Shown one piece after another: positions 1 to 8,691 of a DNA stretch of 33,657 bases. The notes beneath the pieces were generated by a model, which had not been told where the DNA came from, ran no database searches, and saw only the letters and a program-made list of their open reading frames with translations. Source of the DNA: BS750m-G4 sp964472195 (GTDB lineage: Bacteria; Bacteroidota; Ignavibacteria; Tepidaquicellales; Tepidaquicellaceae); the NCBI GenBank assembly GCA_964472195.1, contig CAYYJH010000022.1, positions 1-33,657 of the forward strand. The letters run 5' to 3'. How positions within the stretch are numbered: the stretch's first letter is position 1; each line of letters opens with the position of its first letter. The position numbers were made by a program, and so were the translations under genes.

Positions 1-1
1 T

Positions 2-55
2 GAAGGGATAAATTCTTATATGGAAAAGAGAAAACCCGTTTGGAAAAATTGTTGA
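2..55 (+). CDS. 3' end of a probable enoyl-CoA hydratase (crotonase family), partial
   Basis: The open frame entering from the left edge encodes EGINSYMEKRKPVWKNC and stops at TGA 53-55. Enoyl-CoA hydratases of the crotonase family typically end in EG-x3-F-x-EKRKP-x-(F/W)-K, and this matches closely. Only 17 residues are visible, so the substrate cannot be judged. The gene is convergent with the respiratory operon that ends at position 90 and is unrelated to it by strand. Its identity rests on a short C-terminal signature alone. Confidence 0.6.
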   Translation, partial: EGINSYMEKRKPVWKNC

Positions 56-91
56 AGTATGTAGCGGAGTTTTTGCTAAAAGCTATATACT
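56..91. terminator. Possible bidirectional terminator hairpin between convergent genes
   Basis: Bases 56-65 (AGTATGTAGC) pair with 82-91 (GCTATATACT) over ten base pairs with one G-U pair. The 16-base loop can itself pair a TTTT with an AAAA. The hairpin lies between the two convergent stop codons and overlaps the minus-strand stop. Short T-rich runs follow within a few bases on both strands. The stem is AT-rich and the loop large, so termination activity is inferred only. Confidence 0.35.
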
Positions 92-1400
92 ACTTTTCCT
101 GTACTTTCTCTATCAAAAACTTTGCTAAAGCGTCTGCTTCTTCTTTCTTCAATCCCTGGTTAGGCATGTCAGGATAATCCGGGTTAACTTTTACCGGGTT
201 GAGTATGAACTTCGCTAACTTATCTGCATCACCATTATATTTTGGAATTGTTTCATTATAAGGGGGACCTACCAGCTTTACATCGAATTTATGACATGCA
301 AGGCATCTTGTGTTAAAAATTTCTTCTGCGTTTACCACTCCTGCAACTTCTTTTTTCTCAAGCTGAGGGTATTTTTCTTTTATAAGTTCTTCTGCTTTTG
401 AGTTACTAACTAATAACTGCTCTTTATTCATATTCCCAAATGCCAACTGGTCTTTAATAATGGTAAACGTAAAAGTCAGAAAGACAAGAAAAAACACTAC
501 ACCGGCATATTTTATTTCTGCATTTTTCAGAATTGCATAAAGAAATATAGTCGTAAAAAATATACTGACAATCGCTAATGCAGTATAAAGAAATAGAGAA
601 CCCGTAAAAGCATTCTGCGGAAGTACTATTAAAGATAAAAATAAAATTAATAATTGAACAATGGAAGAGATTAATGCTAAACCAACGGCGAACTTCCTAA
701 CAAAGATAAAATAACCACTCTCAGTATCATTCTCCGCAAGAGTAGAATTCCGTATACCTCCACGCCAGATAAAAAACAAATAAAGTACTGCCGCAGCAGT
801 AATAGTAAAAGACGAGGAAATAAAATATATGAAATTCAACCAAACCGTTCCCGAAGTTAGAAGCCCTATAACGCTTTTAACATTTAATGAGTTTTGGGGA
901 TCATTTGCTAATGTAACACTTCCTACAAATAGAAAAGATGCAGCTATTAGTAAGAGCAGTCCGATCCAGCCAATGTATTTTTTATAAAACCTGTAGGATT
1001 CATTAACACTAACATACTTGATCATTTTTTTGTATATGTAAATCAAAATAAGTCCTGCTAAATAAAATAAAGCAGACAGCTCCAAAAAATCCACTGATGC
1101 GTTATCTACTCCATACAATAATTGGGCATAAATAAATACAATTGTAAAAAATGGAATAATACATAAACCCAAACCGACATAAATATTAACAGCAAGTTTT
1201 TTTATAACATCATTAGCAAATCGAAAATAGTAATTAAGGTTTCTATCACCAATCGAACTGAAAAAAAGAGAATAAAATGTTCCACCGATAACCATCCCGA
1301 TAAACGGAAGAAATATTAACAGAGAAAGTACTTGAAAAATATCAAGCAGGACAACATGTTCAGAGGTTGGCGGAACAACTAAATCTTCTAAAAATCCCAT
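90..1400 (-). CDS. Polytopic membrane protein with C-terminal monohaem cytochrome c domain
   Basis: 436 aa. About eight hydrophobic segments fill residues 18-316, followed by a soluble domain holding one haem c motif, C366-L-A-C-H370. M412 (in YPDMPNQG) is the likely sixth ligand, and the surrounding VGPP and NPVKVNP stretches are usual for small class I cytochromes c. It is the last gene of the respiratory operon, 31 bp after cyoE. I do not recognise the membrane domain. Inference: it tethers a cytochrome c that could carry electrons between the Act complex and the oxidase, or the membrane part may bind quinone or haem itself. Certainty is high for the haem domain and low for the role. Confidence 0.75.
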   Translation of the reverse strand: MGFLEDLVVPPTSEHVVLLDIFQVLSLLIFLPFIGMVIGGTFYSLFFSSIGDRNLNYYFRFANDVIKKLAVNIYVGLGLCIIPFFTIVFIYAQLLYGVDNASVDFLELSALFYLAGLILIYIYKKMIKYVSVNESYRFYKKYIGWIGLLLLIAASFLFVGSVTLANDPQNSLNVKSVIGLLTSGTVWLNFIYFISSSFTITAAAVLYLFFIWRGGIRNSTLAENDTESGYFIFVRKFAVGLALISSIVQLLILFLSLIVLPQNAFTGSLFLYTALAIVSIFFTTIFLYAILKNAEIKYAGVVFFLVFLTFTFTIIKDQLAFGNMNKEQLLVSNSKAEELIKEKYPQLEKKEVAGVVNAEEIFNTRCLACHKFDVKLVGPPYNETIPKYNGDADKLAKFILNPVKVNPDYPDMPNQGLKKEEADALAKFLIEKVQEK

Positions 1401-1431
1401 TTGAGTATGACCTTTCTTAAATCTTATCTTA

Positions 1432-2349
1432 TTATATTGACAACTTTATGAGTTTATCTAAAGAAAGTAGAGTTATAATTATTAAAGTAAAAATATTAAT
1501 ACTGACAAACATCTTCAAAACATCTTCTTGTTCTGCAGGAGACCTCAAGAAACGGATCGCTAAATAAAAAAGACCAACAGACGCAATCATTAATAATACA
1601 TTCGTAATGTCAAAATTTACAAATCCTATAAATGGTATCAACATCGCAATTAACAATGTTAAAAGAATTAAAGCAAATGTAATGTTAATCAAACTTTTCC
1701 TGCTGAAAATTTTTGTTAGTGTGGGAAGTCCTCCTTTTTCGTAATCTTTGTCATAAATCAAAAGCAGTAACCAAAAATGTGGTATCTGCCAAACAAAAAA
1801 GTAAAAGCTTATAAAAAGAATATCAAAATCAAAAACATAACCGTTAGCGGCTGTCCACCCGGCAATAGGAGGTAACGCCCCGATCAAAGAACCCGGGATA
1901 ATGGCATACGCTGTTTTCTTCTTTAACAAAGTATAAACACCATTGTACCAAAAAAAAGCTAAGAGCCCTACTAAAAGAGTTACTGTATTTGTCTTAAAAA
2001 ATAAAAGAAGTGACCCTGCAATTAAAAAGATTATTGAAATAATTAAAACATTATAATCTTTGATTCGTCCTGAAGGAATCGGTCTGTTTTTTGTTCTTTC
2101 CATTAATGCATCCGTAAACCTTTCCTGGTATTGATTCATAGCTGCTGCACCGCAAGCTAACAGAAAAATTCCAACAGAGGGATAAATCAAATTACTTGTA
2201 ACCTGACTTGCTGCGAGTAAATAACCCAATAATGTAGTTAACATAACCAATACTGTAATCTTAATTTTTACAATCTCTGCCAGCATAGAAAACCTGCTAA
2301 GAAAACTTATATTCTCTTCAATTACACCGGTCTTTGTTAAATGATTCAT
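1432..2349 (-). CDS. cyoE/ctaB: Protohaem IX farnesyltransferase (haem O synthase)
   Basis: 305 aa UbiA-type integral membrane prenyltransferase that adds farnesyl to haem B to make haem O for haem-copper oxidases. The family signature is present at residues 72-90: N72-QYQ-E76-x3-D80-x2-M83-x-R85-T, then KNRP. The usual first Asp of the N-x3-D-x3-D metal/diphosphate motif is Glu here. A second aspartate-rich loop, YDKDYEKGGLPTL, is also present. The length is normal. It follows coxB by 27 bp in the oxidase operon. No haem A synthase (ctaA) is present in the window, so whether the oxidase uses haem A or O cannot be told. Confidence 0.93.
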   Translation of the reverse strand: MNHLTKTGVIEENISFLSRFSMLAEIVKIKITVLVMLTTLLGYLLAASQVTSNLIYPSVGIFLLACGAAAMNQYQERFTDALMERTKNRPIPSGRIKDYNVLIISIIFLIAGSLLLFFKTNTVTLLVGLLAFFWYNGVYTLLKKKTAYAIIPGSLIGALPPIAGWTAANGYVFDFDILFISFYFFVWQIPHFWLLLLIYDKDYEKGGLPTLTKIFSRKSLINITFALILLTLLIAMLIPFIGFVNFDITNVLLMIASVGLFYLAIRFLRSPAEQEDVLKMFVSINIFTLIIITLLSLDKLIKLSI

Positions 2350-2376
2350 ATAAGAATAAATATTATAATGGATTAC

Positions 2377-3060
2377 TTATTTTTTTGGACTATCAGTTGT
2401 TTTCGTCTTTAATGTATCGGAACTTGTTTCTTGCCCGGTTGATTCTTTTTCGTCCATTAAGTTTTCAGGAGTCCGATTATACCACTCATAAAACTCATTT
2501 TCAGGCATAACAACGAGTTTCGAATACATATAAGAATGCCTCAATCCGCAGTACTCAGCACACAGAACTTCATAAGTTCCGGGTTCAGTCGGCTGAAACC
2601 ATAAATAATTTTTTCTCCCCGGGATAGCATCTTCTTTAACGCGGAATGCCGGTATATAGAAACTATGATTCACGTCGAGAGAATATATTTCCATCTTAAT
2701 TGGTTTTCCCAAAGGAACATATAACGTATCACTCTTTAAACCATTTGCATAATCATAACTCCATGCCCACATCCTGCCGGTAACTTTTATAACCATTGCA
2801 TCTTCAGGAACATCTCTCATGTTTTTAAAACCGGAATATCCTGAGAAAAACATAACAACAACAATTACAGTCGGAACGATCGTCCATATCACTTCGAGAG
2901 TAGTGTTCCCTGTTATATTAGAAGCTTTTGCATTTCTTTTCCTGTTATACCTGATAACAAAGTATACCATTAAAAAAGTTATGATTAATAACAGTAAAGC
3001 TGAAATCCCTACTATTAACATAAATGTCGCATCAACCTGTTCCGCTATGCTTGGTCTCAT
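2377..3060 (-). CDS. coxB/ctaC: Cytochrome c oxidase subunit II (CuA subunit)
   Basis: 227 aa. Two transmembrane helices (about 12-37 and 55-74) precede a cupredoxin domain. The full CuA ligand set is visible: H132, then C167-A-E169-Y-C171-G-x2-H175-x2-M178. The aromatic electron-entry patch is W98-A-W100. The protein ends in a short Thr/Ser/Lys-rich tail and carries no CxxCH, so unlike caa3-type subunit II it lacks a fused cytochrome c. It starts with ATG overlapping the coxD TGA (ATGA). It accepts electrons from a cytochrome c and passes them to CoxA. Placement last among the cox structural genes is unusual. Confidence 0.96.
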   Translation of the reverse strand: MRPSIAEQVDATFMLIVGISALLLLIITFLMVYFVIRYNRKRNAKASNITGNTTLEVIWTIVPTVIVVVMFFSGYSGFKNMRDVPEDAMVIKVTGRMWAWSYDYANGLKSDTLYVPLGKPIKMEIYSLDVNHSFYIPAFRVKEDAIPGRKNYLWFQPTEPGTYEVLCAEYCGLRHSYMYSKLVVMPENEFYEWYNRTPENLMDEKESTGQETSSDTLKTKTTDSPKK

Positions 3061-3365
3061 ATTAACGGTTCTCTATAGATTAAATCGAAAAATGTTAAGA
3101 CTATCATTACTAAAAAGATTACCAGGCACAGAAAAATAAAAACTCTAAAAATCTTAGAATCAAACTTAACATGCATAAAATAATTCGCTACCATTAGTGA
3201 TTTTACAGATGCAATCACGAGTGCCACAACCAGAGCAAAAGCTGCAAGTTTCATCCCGGTCAAAGCAACGGTGATTGCAGTGAAAGCAACTAAACCAGCC
3301 CAGACCAAAACATACGTTCCGTATCCGATTGAAATATGCTGGTGTTTTGTAGATTGATTTTCCAT
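3057..3365 (-). CDS. coxD/ctaF: Cytochrome c oxidase subunit IV (prokaryotic COX4 family)
   Basis: 102 aa with three predicted transmembrane helices (about 17-36, 39-62 and 73-95). It has the prokaryotic COX4 pattern, including VKSLMVANYFMHVKFD near residues 54-69. It is a small structural subunit without cofactors. It lies between coxC and coxB, with three intervening bases to coxC and a four-base ATGA overlap into coxB, so the proteins are probably made in a coupled fashion. Confidence 0.9.
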   Translation of the reverse strand: MENQSTKHQHISIGYGTYVLVWAGLVAFTAITVALTGMKLAAFALVVALVIASVKSLMVANYFMHVKFDSKIFRVFIFLCLVIFLVMIVLTFFDLIYREPLI

Positions 3366-3368
3366 ATT

Positions 3369-4007
3369 TTAATGAATTAAATAGAATAATGGAAATAAGA
3401 AAATCCAGATTATATCGACTAAATGCCAGTACAATCCTGCATTCTCAAACCTTTGATAATTTGAACCAGTGATTTTATCTTTAACAATAAATACTAAAAT
3501 AATCGACAAAAAGACCATTCCTGCAACAACATGCAATCCATGAAGACCTGTCATCACGTAATATAAACCAATAAATACAACCTCACCGTTAGGAAAGCCT
3601 TCTAAACCCGGTCCTTTTGGATAAATTCCATGGTCAATCTTACCACCCCATTCAAAATATTTGTTAATTAAAAAAATTAAACCACAGAATATTGTAAAAG
3701 ACAGCATGTAAATGCTAAACGTCTTTTGATTTCTTTGCAATGCTAATATTGCAAGGACAACAGTCAAACTGCTTGTCAAAAGAATAATAGTATTTACAGC
3801 ACCAAGAATAGGATTGAGTGTCATAGCACCGATTTTAAAATCTTCCGGGTAAACATATCTATAACTTGCATAAAGAATAAATAAGCCGCCAAATAAAAGA
3901 AACTCAGTAAATAAGAACAACCACATTCCCATCTTGGAACCCTCATCATCTCTATGAATATGTTCCATTTGTTTTTTTTCTAATACAACTTCAGATTGTT
4001 GATTCAT
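3369..4007 (-). CDS. coxC/ctaE: Cytochrome c oxidase subunit III
   Basis: 212 aa, about five transmembrane helices, the short bacterial form of subunit III. Typical sequence includes MGMWLFLFTEFLLFGGLF in the first helix and GLHGLHVVAGM near residue 155. It stabilises CoxA and its proton uptake and has no redox centre. Its ATG overlaps the coxA TGA (ATGA). A strong GGAGG lies seven bases upstream inside the coxA coding end. Confidence 0.95.
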   Translation of the reverse strand: MNQQSEVVLEKKQMEHIHRDDEGSKMGMWLFLFTEFLLFGGLFILYASYRYVYPEDFKIGAMTLNPILGAVNTIILLTSSLTVVLAILALQRNQKTFSIYMLSFTIFCGLIFLINKYFEWGGKIDHGIYPKGPGLEGFPNGEVVFIGLYYVMTGLHGLHVVAGMVFLSIILVFIVKDKITGSNYQRFENAGLYWHLVDIIWIFLFPLFYLIH

Positions 4008-5638
4008 TTTGATTCCTCCAAATTATCACGTTCATAAGGTCCTCTGGTTACAACAGGTATTTCATCAAAGTTTTCAAGAGGAGGCGGAGATGGGGCTGTC
4101 CATTCGAGTGTAGTTCCTCCCCAGGGATTCTTCGGTGCTTTAGGACCGTTCCTCAAACCCCTAAAAAGATTAACGAACATGATTATTATACCCGTTACCA
4201 TAATCCAGGACCCAACCGTAGATACGATTTGATATGGTTCAAACTCCGGCAAATAATCATAATATCTTCTTGGCATACCAAGATATCCCATGATGAACAT
4301 CGGGAAATAAAGAACATTAAACCCTATTACGAAAATCCAGCAGGAAATCATTGCCGTCTTCTCGTTGTACATCTTTCCAAACATCTTTGGAAACCAGTAA
4401 TGAAGTCCTGCGAAAAAAATAAGCCCCATTCCCCCGAACATCACGTAATGGAAATGTGCAACAACAAAGTATGTATCCGTTACATGAATATCAGTATTTA
4501 AAGAACCTAAAATCAATCCAGTTAACCCGCCTATAGAAAACACAACAATAAAAGCGAGTACAAAAAGCAACGGGGTTTTAACTTCAATTGAACCCTTATA
4601 TAACGTTGCCACCCAATTAAACACTTTAACACCGGAAGGTACAGCAACCATGAATGTAAGAAATGAAAAAATTACTCGGGCTGTATCACTTATTCCACTG
4701 GTAAACATATGATGTCCCCAAACCAGATAACCAACAAACGCAATAGCAAGACTTGATATTGCGATCGGTCCATAACCAAAAATATTTTTTCTTGCAAAAG
4801 TTGGAATAATTTCCGACACGATACCCATCGCGGGAAGCACCATGATATAAACAGCCGGATGAGAGTAAATCCAGAATAGATGCTGGTATAATAATGGGTC
4901 GCCGCCTAATACGGGATCGAATATACCAATTCCAAAAGACCGCTCAAGTATAATCAGTAATAATGTAATACCGATAACAGGAGTTGCGAGTATCTGTATC
5001 CATGCAGTCGAGTAAATACCCCACTCAAACAAAGGCATTTTGAACCATGTCATTCCCGGTGCTCTTAACCTGTGGATGGTGGTGATAAAATTTAAACCTG
5101 TGAGTATAGAAGAAAAACCGAGCACAAATGCAGCGAAGACAGACAAGGAAACGTTTGCAGTTGATCTTATGCTGTATGGTACATAAAAAGTCCACCCGGT
5201 ATCCATCGGACCACCACCGGTGAACAGGGATATTAAAGCTAAAGCACCTCCTATCATGTAAATATACCATGAGATGAGATTTATTCTTGGAAACGCTACA
5301 TCCCTGGCACCCAGTTGAAGTGGAAGCATGAAATTCCCAAACACGGCTGGTATCCCGGGTATTATGAATAAGAAAATCATTATAACCCCGTGAAGTGTAA
5401 ATACAGAATTATAAGTTTTTGCAGCCATTATCGTTTCCCCGGGTGATAACATCTCAAGTTTCATTAAGACACCCAATGCTACTGCAACGAAAAAGAAAAA
5501 TAACATAGCGGTAAGATACATCAGTCCTATACGTTTGTGGTCGGTAGATAAAATCCAGGACAGGATACCTTTGAATCTCCCTTTATAATCATAAAAAGAT
5601 ACTTCCGTGGGGCTTTCAGCCATCGTACTATTCGACAT
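4004..5638 (-). CDS. coxA/ctaD: Haem-copper oxygen reductase subunit I, A2 type
   Basis: 544 aa from the ATG at 5638; an upstream TTG at 5695 in the same frame would overlap sco by 56 bp and is less likely. Ligands are seen for low-spin haem (H83, H397), CuB (H260, H309, H310) and high-spin haem (H395). The cross-linked Tyr is Y264 in HPAVY. The D-channel entry is N102 and D113, and K338 is the K-channel lysine. The helix VI motif is Y258-S259-H260-P rather than GHPE, the mark of A2-type oxidases as in the Rhodothermus marinus caa3 enzyme. It lies one base after the sco stop. It reduces O2 to water and pumps protons. Confidence 0.97.
   Translation of the reverse strand: MSNSTMAESPTEVSFYDYKGRFKGILSWILSTDHKRIGLMYLTAMLFFFFVAVALGVLMKLEMLSPGETIMAAKTYNSVFTLHGVIMIFLFIIPGIPAVFGNFMLPLQLGARDVAFPRINLISWYIYMIGGALALISLFTGGGPMDTGWTFYVPYSIRSTANVSLSVFAAFVLGFSSILTGLNFITTIHRLRAPGMTWFKMPLFEWGIYSTAWIQILATPVIGITLLLIILERSFGIGIFDPVLGGDPLLYQHLFWIYSHPAVYIMVLPAMGIVSEIIPTFARKNIFGYGPIAISSLAIAFVGYLVWGHHMFTSGISDTARVIFSFLTFMVAVPSGVKVFNWVATLYKGSIEVKTPLLFVLAFIVVFSIGGLTGLILGSLNTDIHVTDTYFVVAHFHYVMFGGMGLIFFAGLHYWFPKMFGKMYNEKTAMISCWIFVIGFNVLYFPMFIMGYLGMPRRYYDYLPEFEPYQIVSTVGSWIMVTGIIIMFVNLFRGLRNGPKAPKNPWGGTTLEWTAPSPPPLENFDEIPVVTRGPYERDNLEESK
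4015..4019 (-). promoter_or_regulatory. Strong Shine-Dalgarno for coxC inside coxA
   Basis: The minus strand reads GGAGG seven bases before the coxC ATG. It sits in the last codons of coxA, next to the ATGA overlap. Many other genes here, such as actA, copA and cusA, have no clear Shine-Dalgarno, so this one stands out and fixes the coxC start. Confidence 0.7.
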
Positions 5639-5639
5639 A

Positions 5640-6452
5640 CTAATTCTTCTGTTTACTTTTCTTTGATTTCTTTTTAATAGATATAAAGGCAACAAACACT
5701 ATAATAAAAAAAATTACTCCAGCACCCGTAATTCGTGTAATATTCAAAGCATAACCCCTGCCTTCGGGATCATAGCTAAAACAAAATTCCATTACTTTTG
5801 TGATGGTTGATCCAACACGACCTTCAGATGCTTCTACTAACGCCATCTTCGTATCGAAAGGTAAAAATTCCGTTCCATAAAGATACCTTGCAATTTTTCC
5901 CTCAGGTGAAATTACAATTATTGCAGCACCGTGCATGAAATCATTACCCTGCGGTATAAATCTCCAACCAACAGCGTTGGTTAATCTAACTACATTAATA
6001 CTATCAGCAGTTAAAAACCTCCATGCTTCGAACGGGATTTTTTTCTTCATGCTGCTGTAATAATTTTTCTTCTTTTCGGAAGCCATTATATAACCTTCTC
6101 TATGGTCAAAACTAACTGTCATAACATTAAAATCCTGAATCGGTTCTAAATCTAACTCATCAATGACTTCTGCAAGACCGGCTAACAACGGACTGCAGAT
6201 TCCCGGACATCGGTAATATACAATAGCGATTATTGTTGGCTTACCGTTTACAATATCTTTTAATTGAATAGTCTTTCCATATTCATCATAAAAAGGAATA
6301 TCTAATGGAACAAACTCACCAAGCTTTTCATCTATACCAACTTCAATATTTGGTTTATCATCAGCATAAGTAAAAACCGGAGATATTAAAGCTGTAAGTA
6401 TAAAACTCAATAAGAAAATACAATATTTAATGTATAAATTTCTAAACTTCAT
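5640..6452 (-). CDS. sco: SCO1/SenC copper chaperone for the oxidase CuA site
   Basis: 270 aa. An N-terminal signal or anchor helix (about 8-30) is followed by a thioredoxin-like SCO domain and a C-terminal transmembrane helix (242-258) ending in a Lys-rich tail. The copper ligands are visible: C82-P-G-I-C86 and H174 in DFMHG. SCO proteins deliver copper to, or reduce the cysteines of, the CuA centre, here that of CoxB. It is placed between the membrane cytochrome c and coxA, and its TAG ends one base before the coxA ATG. Confidence 0.94.
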   Translation of the reverse strand: MKFRNLYIKYCIFLLSFILTALISPVFTYADDKPNIEVGIDEKLGEFVPLDIPFYDEYGKTIQLKDIVNGKPTIIAIVYYRCPGICSPLLAGLAEVIDELDLEPIQDFNVMTVSFDHREGYIMASEKKKNYYSSMKKKIPFEAWRFLTADSINVVRLTNAVGWRFIPQGNDFMHGAAIIVISPEGKIARYLYGTEFLPFDTKMALVEASEGRVGSTITKVMEFCFSYDPEGRGYALNITRITGAGVIFFIIVFVAFISIKKKSKKSKQKN

Positions 6453-6472
6453 AATTTGAAAACTTTAAGATT

Positions 6473-7408
6473 CTAAAAAAGGGATTTAAGATAAAGATAT
6501 ACCGAACTCCATTCTTCCGAAGTTAAATCATTTACAGAAGCTCTAAATCCTTTTTGATTGGGTTCGGTAATCACAAACTTAACAAATGAACTTTCGCTTT
6601 CGTTCCAGTTAGGATTTGACATCAAGGATGCTAAAGACCGTTTTAAATCATAACTCATCTTTTTAAAAATTTCAGCACCTTCATCATTAGAACTATTCTC
6701 CATTTGAGAAGTTATATTATTTATCTTTTCGTTTATAGGAAAGTATTCTTGAACTAATTTTTCCATAGCTATTTTTACAGGAATTTGCGAAGGTTGAACA
6801 CTGCCTGATGATAAACTGTATTTTTCATCAAGACTTTTTAATTCTTCTGTATCATCCACAGGATAATCATCACGAAATGCTCTAATGAAATGAATTAATG
6901 CAAATCTATCTTCGGAAGGCAAATTGTTATACTGTGCCATACCATTTTTAATTATACCTTCCTCAAGTGTCATATACATCTGTGACATTTTCGGTCCATT
7001 TGTCCAGCCATTTAAATCATGAAAATTTCTGGGAGGTGGTTTAAGTGTCAGCCCGGCTGGTCCATCACCCTGACCATCAGTTCCATGACATGTTGAGCAC
7101 ATAGTTTCGTACAACGTTTTTCCTTTTGCAATTAACTCCTCCGTTGGGGTGCTTAATTTCACAACATCTAATGGCGGGGTTATTGTTCCTTTCACAAAAG
7201 GAAGATCACCTTTCTTTTTTAATGTGTCTGTATTTAAAGTCGCAGGTACAATTTCATTTTCAGTAATATATCTAAGATTACTAACATAAACTGTTCCCAA
7301 GCCTGCTATTAAAAACAGAACAAGAATATATATAGCTCCATAAAGACTTAATATCTTTTTTAACTTCTCTGAGATACCTGAATTATTTATGCTTTCTATT
7401 TCACTCAT
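6473..7408 (-). CDS. Membrane-anchored monohaem cytochrome c
   Basis: 311 aa. One N-terminal transmembrane helix (about 22-42) is followed by a periplasmic cytochrome c domain with C104-S-T-C-H108 and a likely Met ligand M157 (NGMAQY). The GTDGQGDGPAG loop after the haem motif is typical. About 130 further residues (180-311) have no recognised motif. It lies between actF and sco in the same operon. Inference: it is the electron shuttle from the Act complex to CoxB, which has no cytochrome domain of its own. It resembles the haem half of the ActD-ActE fusion in its loop and spacing, so it may be an ActE-like paralogue. Confidence 0.88.
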   Translation of the reverse strand: MSEIESINNSGISEKLKKILSLYGAIYILVLFLIAGLGTVYVSNLRYITENEIVPATLNTDTLKKKGDLPFVKGTITPPLDVVKLSTPTEELIAKGKTLYETMCSTCHGTDGQGDGPAGLTLKPPPRNFHDLNGWTNGPKMSQMYMTLEEGIIKNGMAQYNNLPSEDRFALIHFIRAFRDDYPVDDTEELKSLDEKYSLSSGSVQPSQIPVKIAMEKLVQEYFPINEKINNITSQMENSSNDEGAEIFKKMSYDLKRSLASLMSNPNWNESESSFVKFVITEPNQKGFRASVNDLTSEEWSSVYLYLKSLF

Positions 7409-7439
7409 TTGTTACAATAATACGAAACGATAAACTTTA

Positions 7440-8630
7440 TTAGTCGATCGACAAATCAGGTTTAATATGCAAATCAAGACCACTTTCTAACTTCGGATCA
7501 CCGATTGGCATCATATTGACCTTCCTCGCTCTAAAACTAAACACTACCATTATTAATCCTATTGCTGCTAATGGAAAACCAATTTCCATCCAACCGAAAA
7601 CAGCTCCCGAAACACTGTAAGAGGGAATTATCAACCAGTACAAATCCAGGAAGTGTGCAAAAAGCAGCCAAATTGCCATTATCTTTAATGTTTTTAGATT
7701 TGTTTTCATTGACTTAGGAAGCAGCACAATAAATGGAATTACAAAATGTATAATGAATAAAGCTATGGATATAAACTTCCAGCTGCCGGTCCATCTCGTC
7801 AAATACCAGAAAGATTCCTCGGGCATATCCGCATACCAGATCAGTAAATATTGAGAGAAAGCTATGTATGCCCAAAAGATATTAAAGCCAAACATATAAG
7901 TTCCCATGCTGTGGAAATGTTCATCTTTAATTCTTGGATTTAGATATCCGTTTTCTTTTAACAATACTGAGACTAAAGTAATCGCTGCAAAAGATGCAAC
8001 AACAGTACCCGAAAAATAATAAACTCCAAAAATCGTAGAGAACCAATGCGGTTCTAAACTCATCATATAATCTATAGCAGTAAATGTGATTGTAATAACG
8101 AAAATCGGGATGAATACAGTTGATATTTTAATATTACGAGTAGTATGTTTTACATCTCTCGTTTCATCCTGTTTTTGAGAATTCCTGATAAGAAATACGT
8201 AAAAGAGTATCCATATCGCTATGAAGGCAAACACCCTAATCAGAAAAAAACCTATGTTTAAGTACGGTTCTTTTCCCTGAAGGATTGTATCTGTTTCAAC
8301 AACTTCTTTGTGTGTCCAGTGATAAAGGTCATGCAAACCAAATAATATCGGAATAACAAGTAAAAGCAACAGTGGAACAACAGAAGCCAAGAACTCACTA
8401 ACTCTTCTGAAAGGCGTACTCCATACAGCACCGGCGAGATACTCTAAAGCAACAAATGACAGAGATCCCAGCCCGATACTTAAAATGAACATGTACATCA
8501 AAAGATAATTAAACATACCCCTATCTTTATCCAGTACGAACGTCAAAATAATTAATAAAGCACCCAATCCTAGAAACAGCCATCCAAGCTTAGTTACTTT
8601 ATTCGACAATGCTTTACTTTGATATTCCAT
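7440..8630 (-). CDS. actF: Alternative complex III subunit ActF
   Basis: 396 aa, about ten transmembrane helices, no cofactor motif. The sequence matches the ActF family (quinol:cytochrome c oxidoreductase membrane subunit 2), including YLAGAVWSTPFRRVSEF near residue 65, LHDLYHWTH near 109 and DEHFHSMGTYMFGFN near 245. ActF is distantly related to ActC and forms part of the membrane arm. It lies 61 bp after the ActD-ActE fusion and 31 bp before the membrane cytochrome c. Confidence 0.93.
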   Translation of the reverse strand: MEYQSKALSNKVTKLGWLFLGLGALLIILTFVLDKDRGMFNYLLMYMFILSIGLGSLSFVALEYLAGAVWSTPFRRVSEFLASVVPLLLLLVIPILFGLHDLYHWTHKEVVETDTILQGKEPYLNIGFFLIRVFAFIAIWILFYVFLIRNSQKQDETRDVKHTTRNIKISTVFIPIFVITITFTAIDYMMSLEPHWFSTIFGVYYFSGTVVASFAAITLVSVLLKENGYLNPRIKDEHFHSMGTYMFGFNIFWAYIAFSQYLLIWYADMPEESFWYLTRWTGSWKFISIALFIIHFVIPFIVLLPKSMKTNLKTLKIMAIWLLFAHFLDLYWLIIPSYSVSGAVFGWMEIGFPLAAIGLIMVVFSFRARKVNMMPIGDPKLESGLDLHIKPDLSID

Positions 8631-8691
8631 TTTCTATAATAACTGCTTGTTTTCTTTAAACTTTTATATATTTATTTAATATACTTTATAA

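Noticed and set aside
5639..5695. Longer CoxA from an upstream TTG
   Set aside because: It would overlap sco by 56 bp and add a basic stretch not expected in CoxA; the ATG at 5638, one base after the sco stop, is better.
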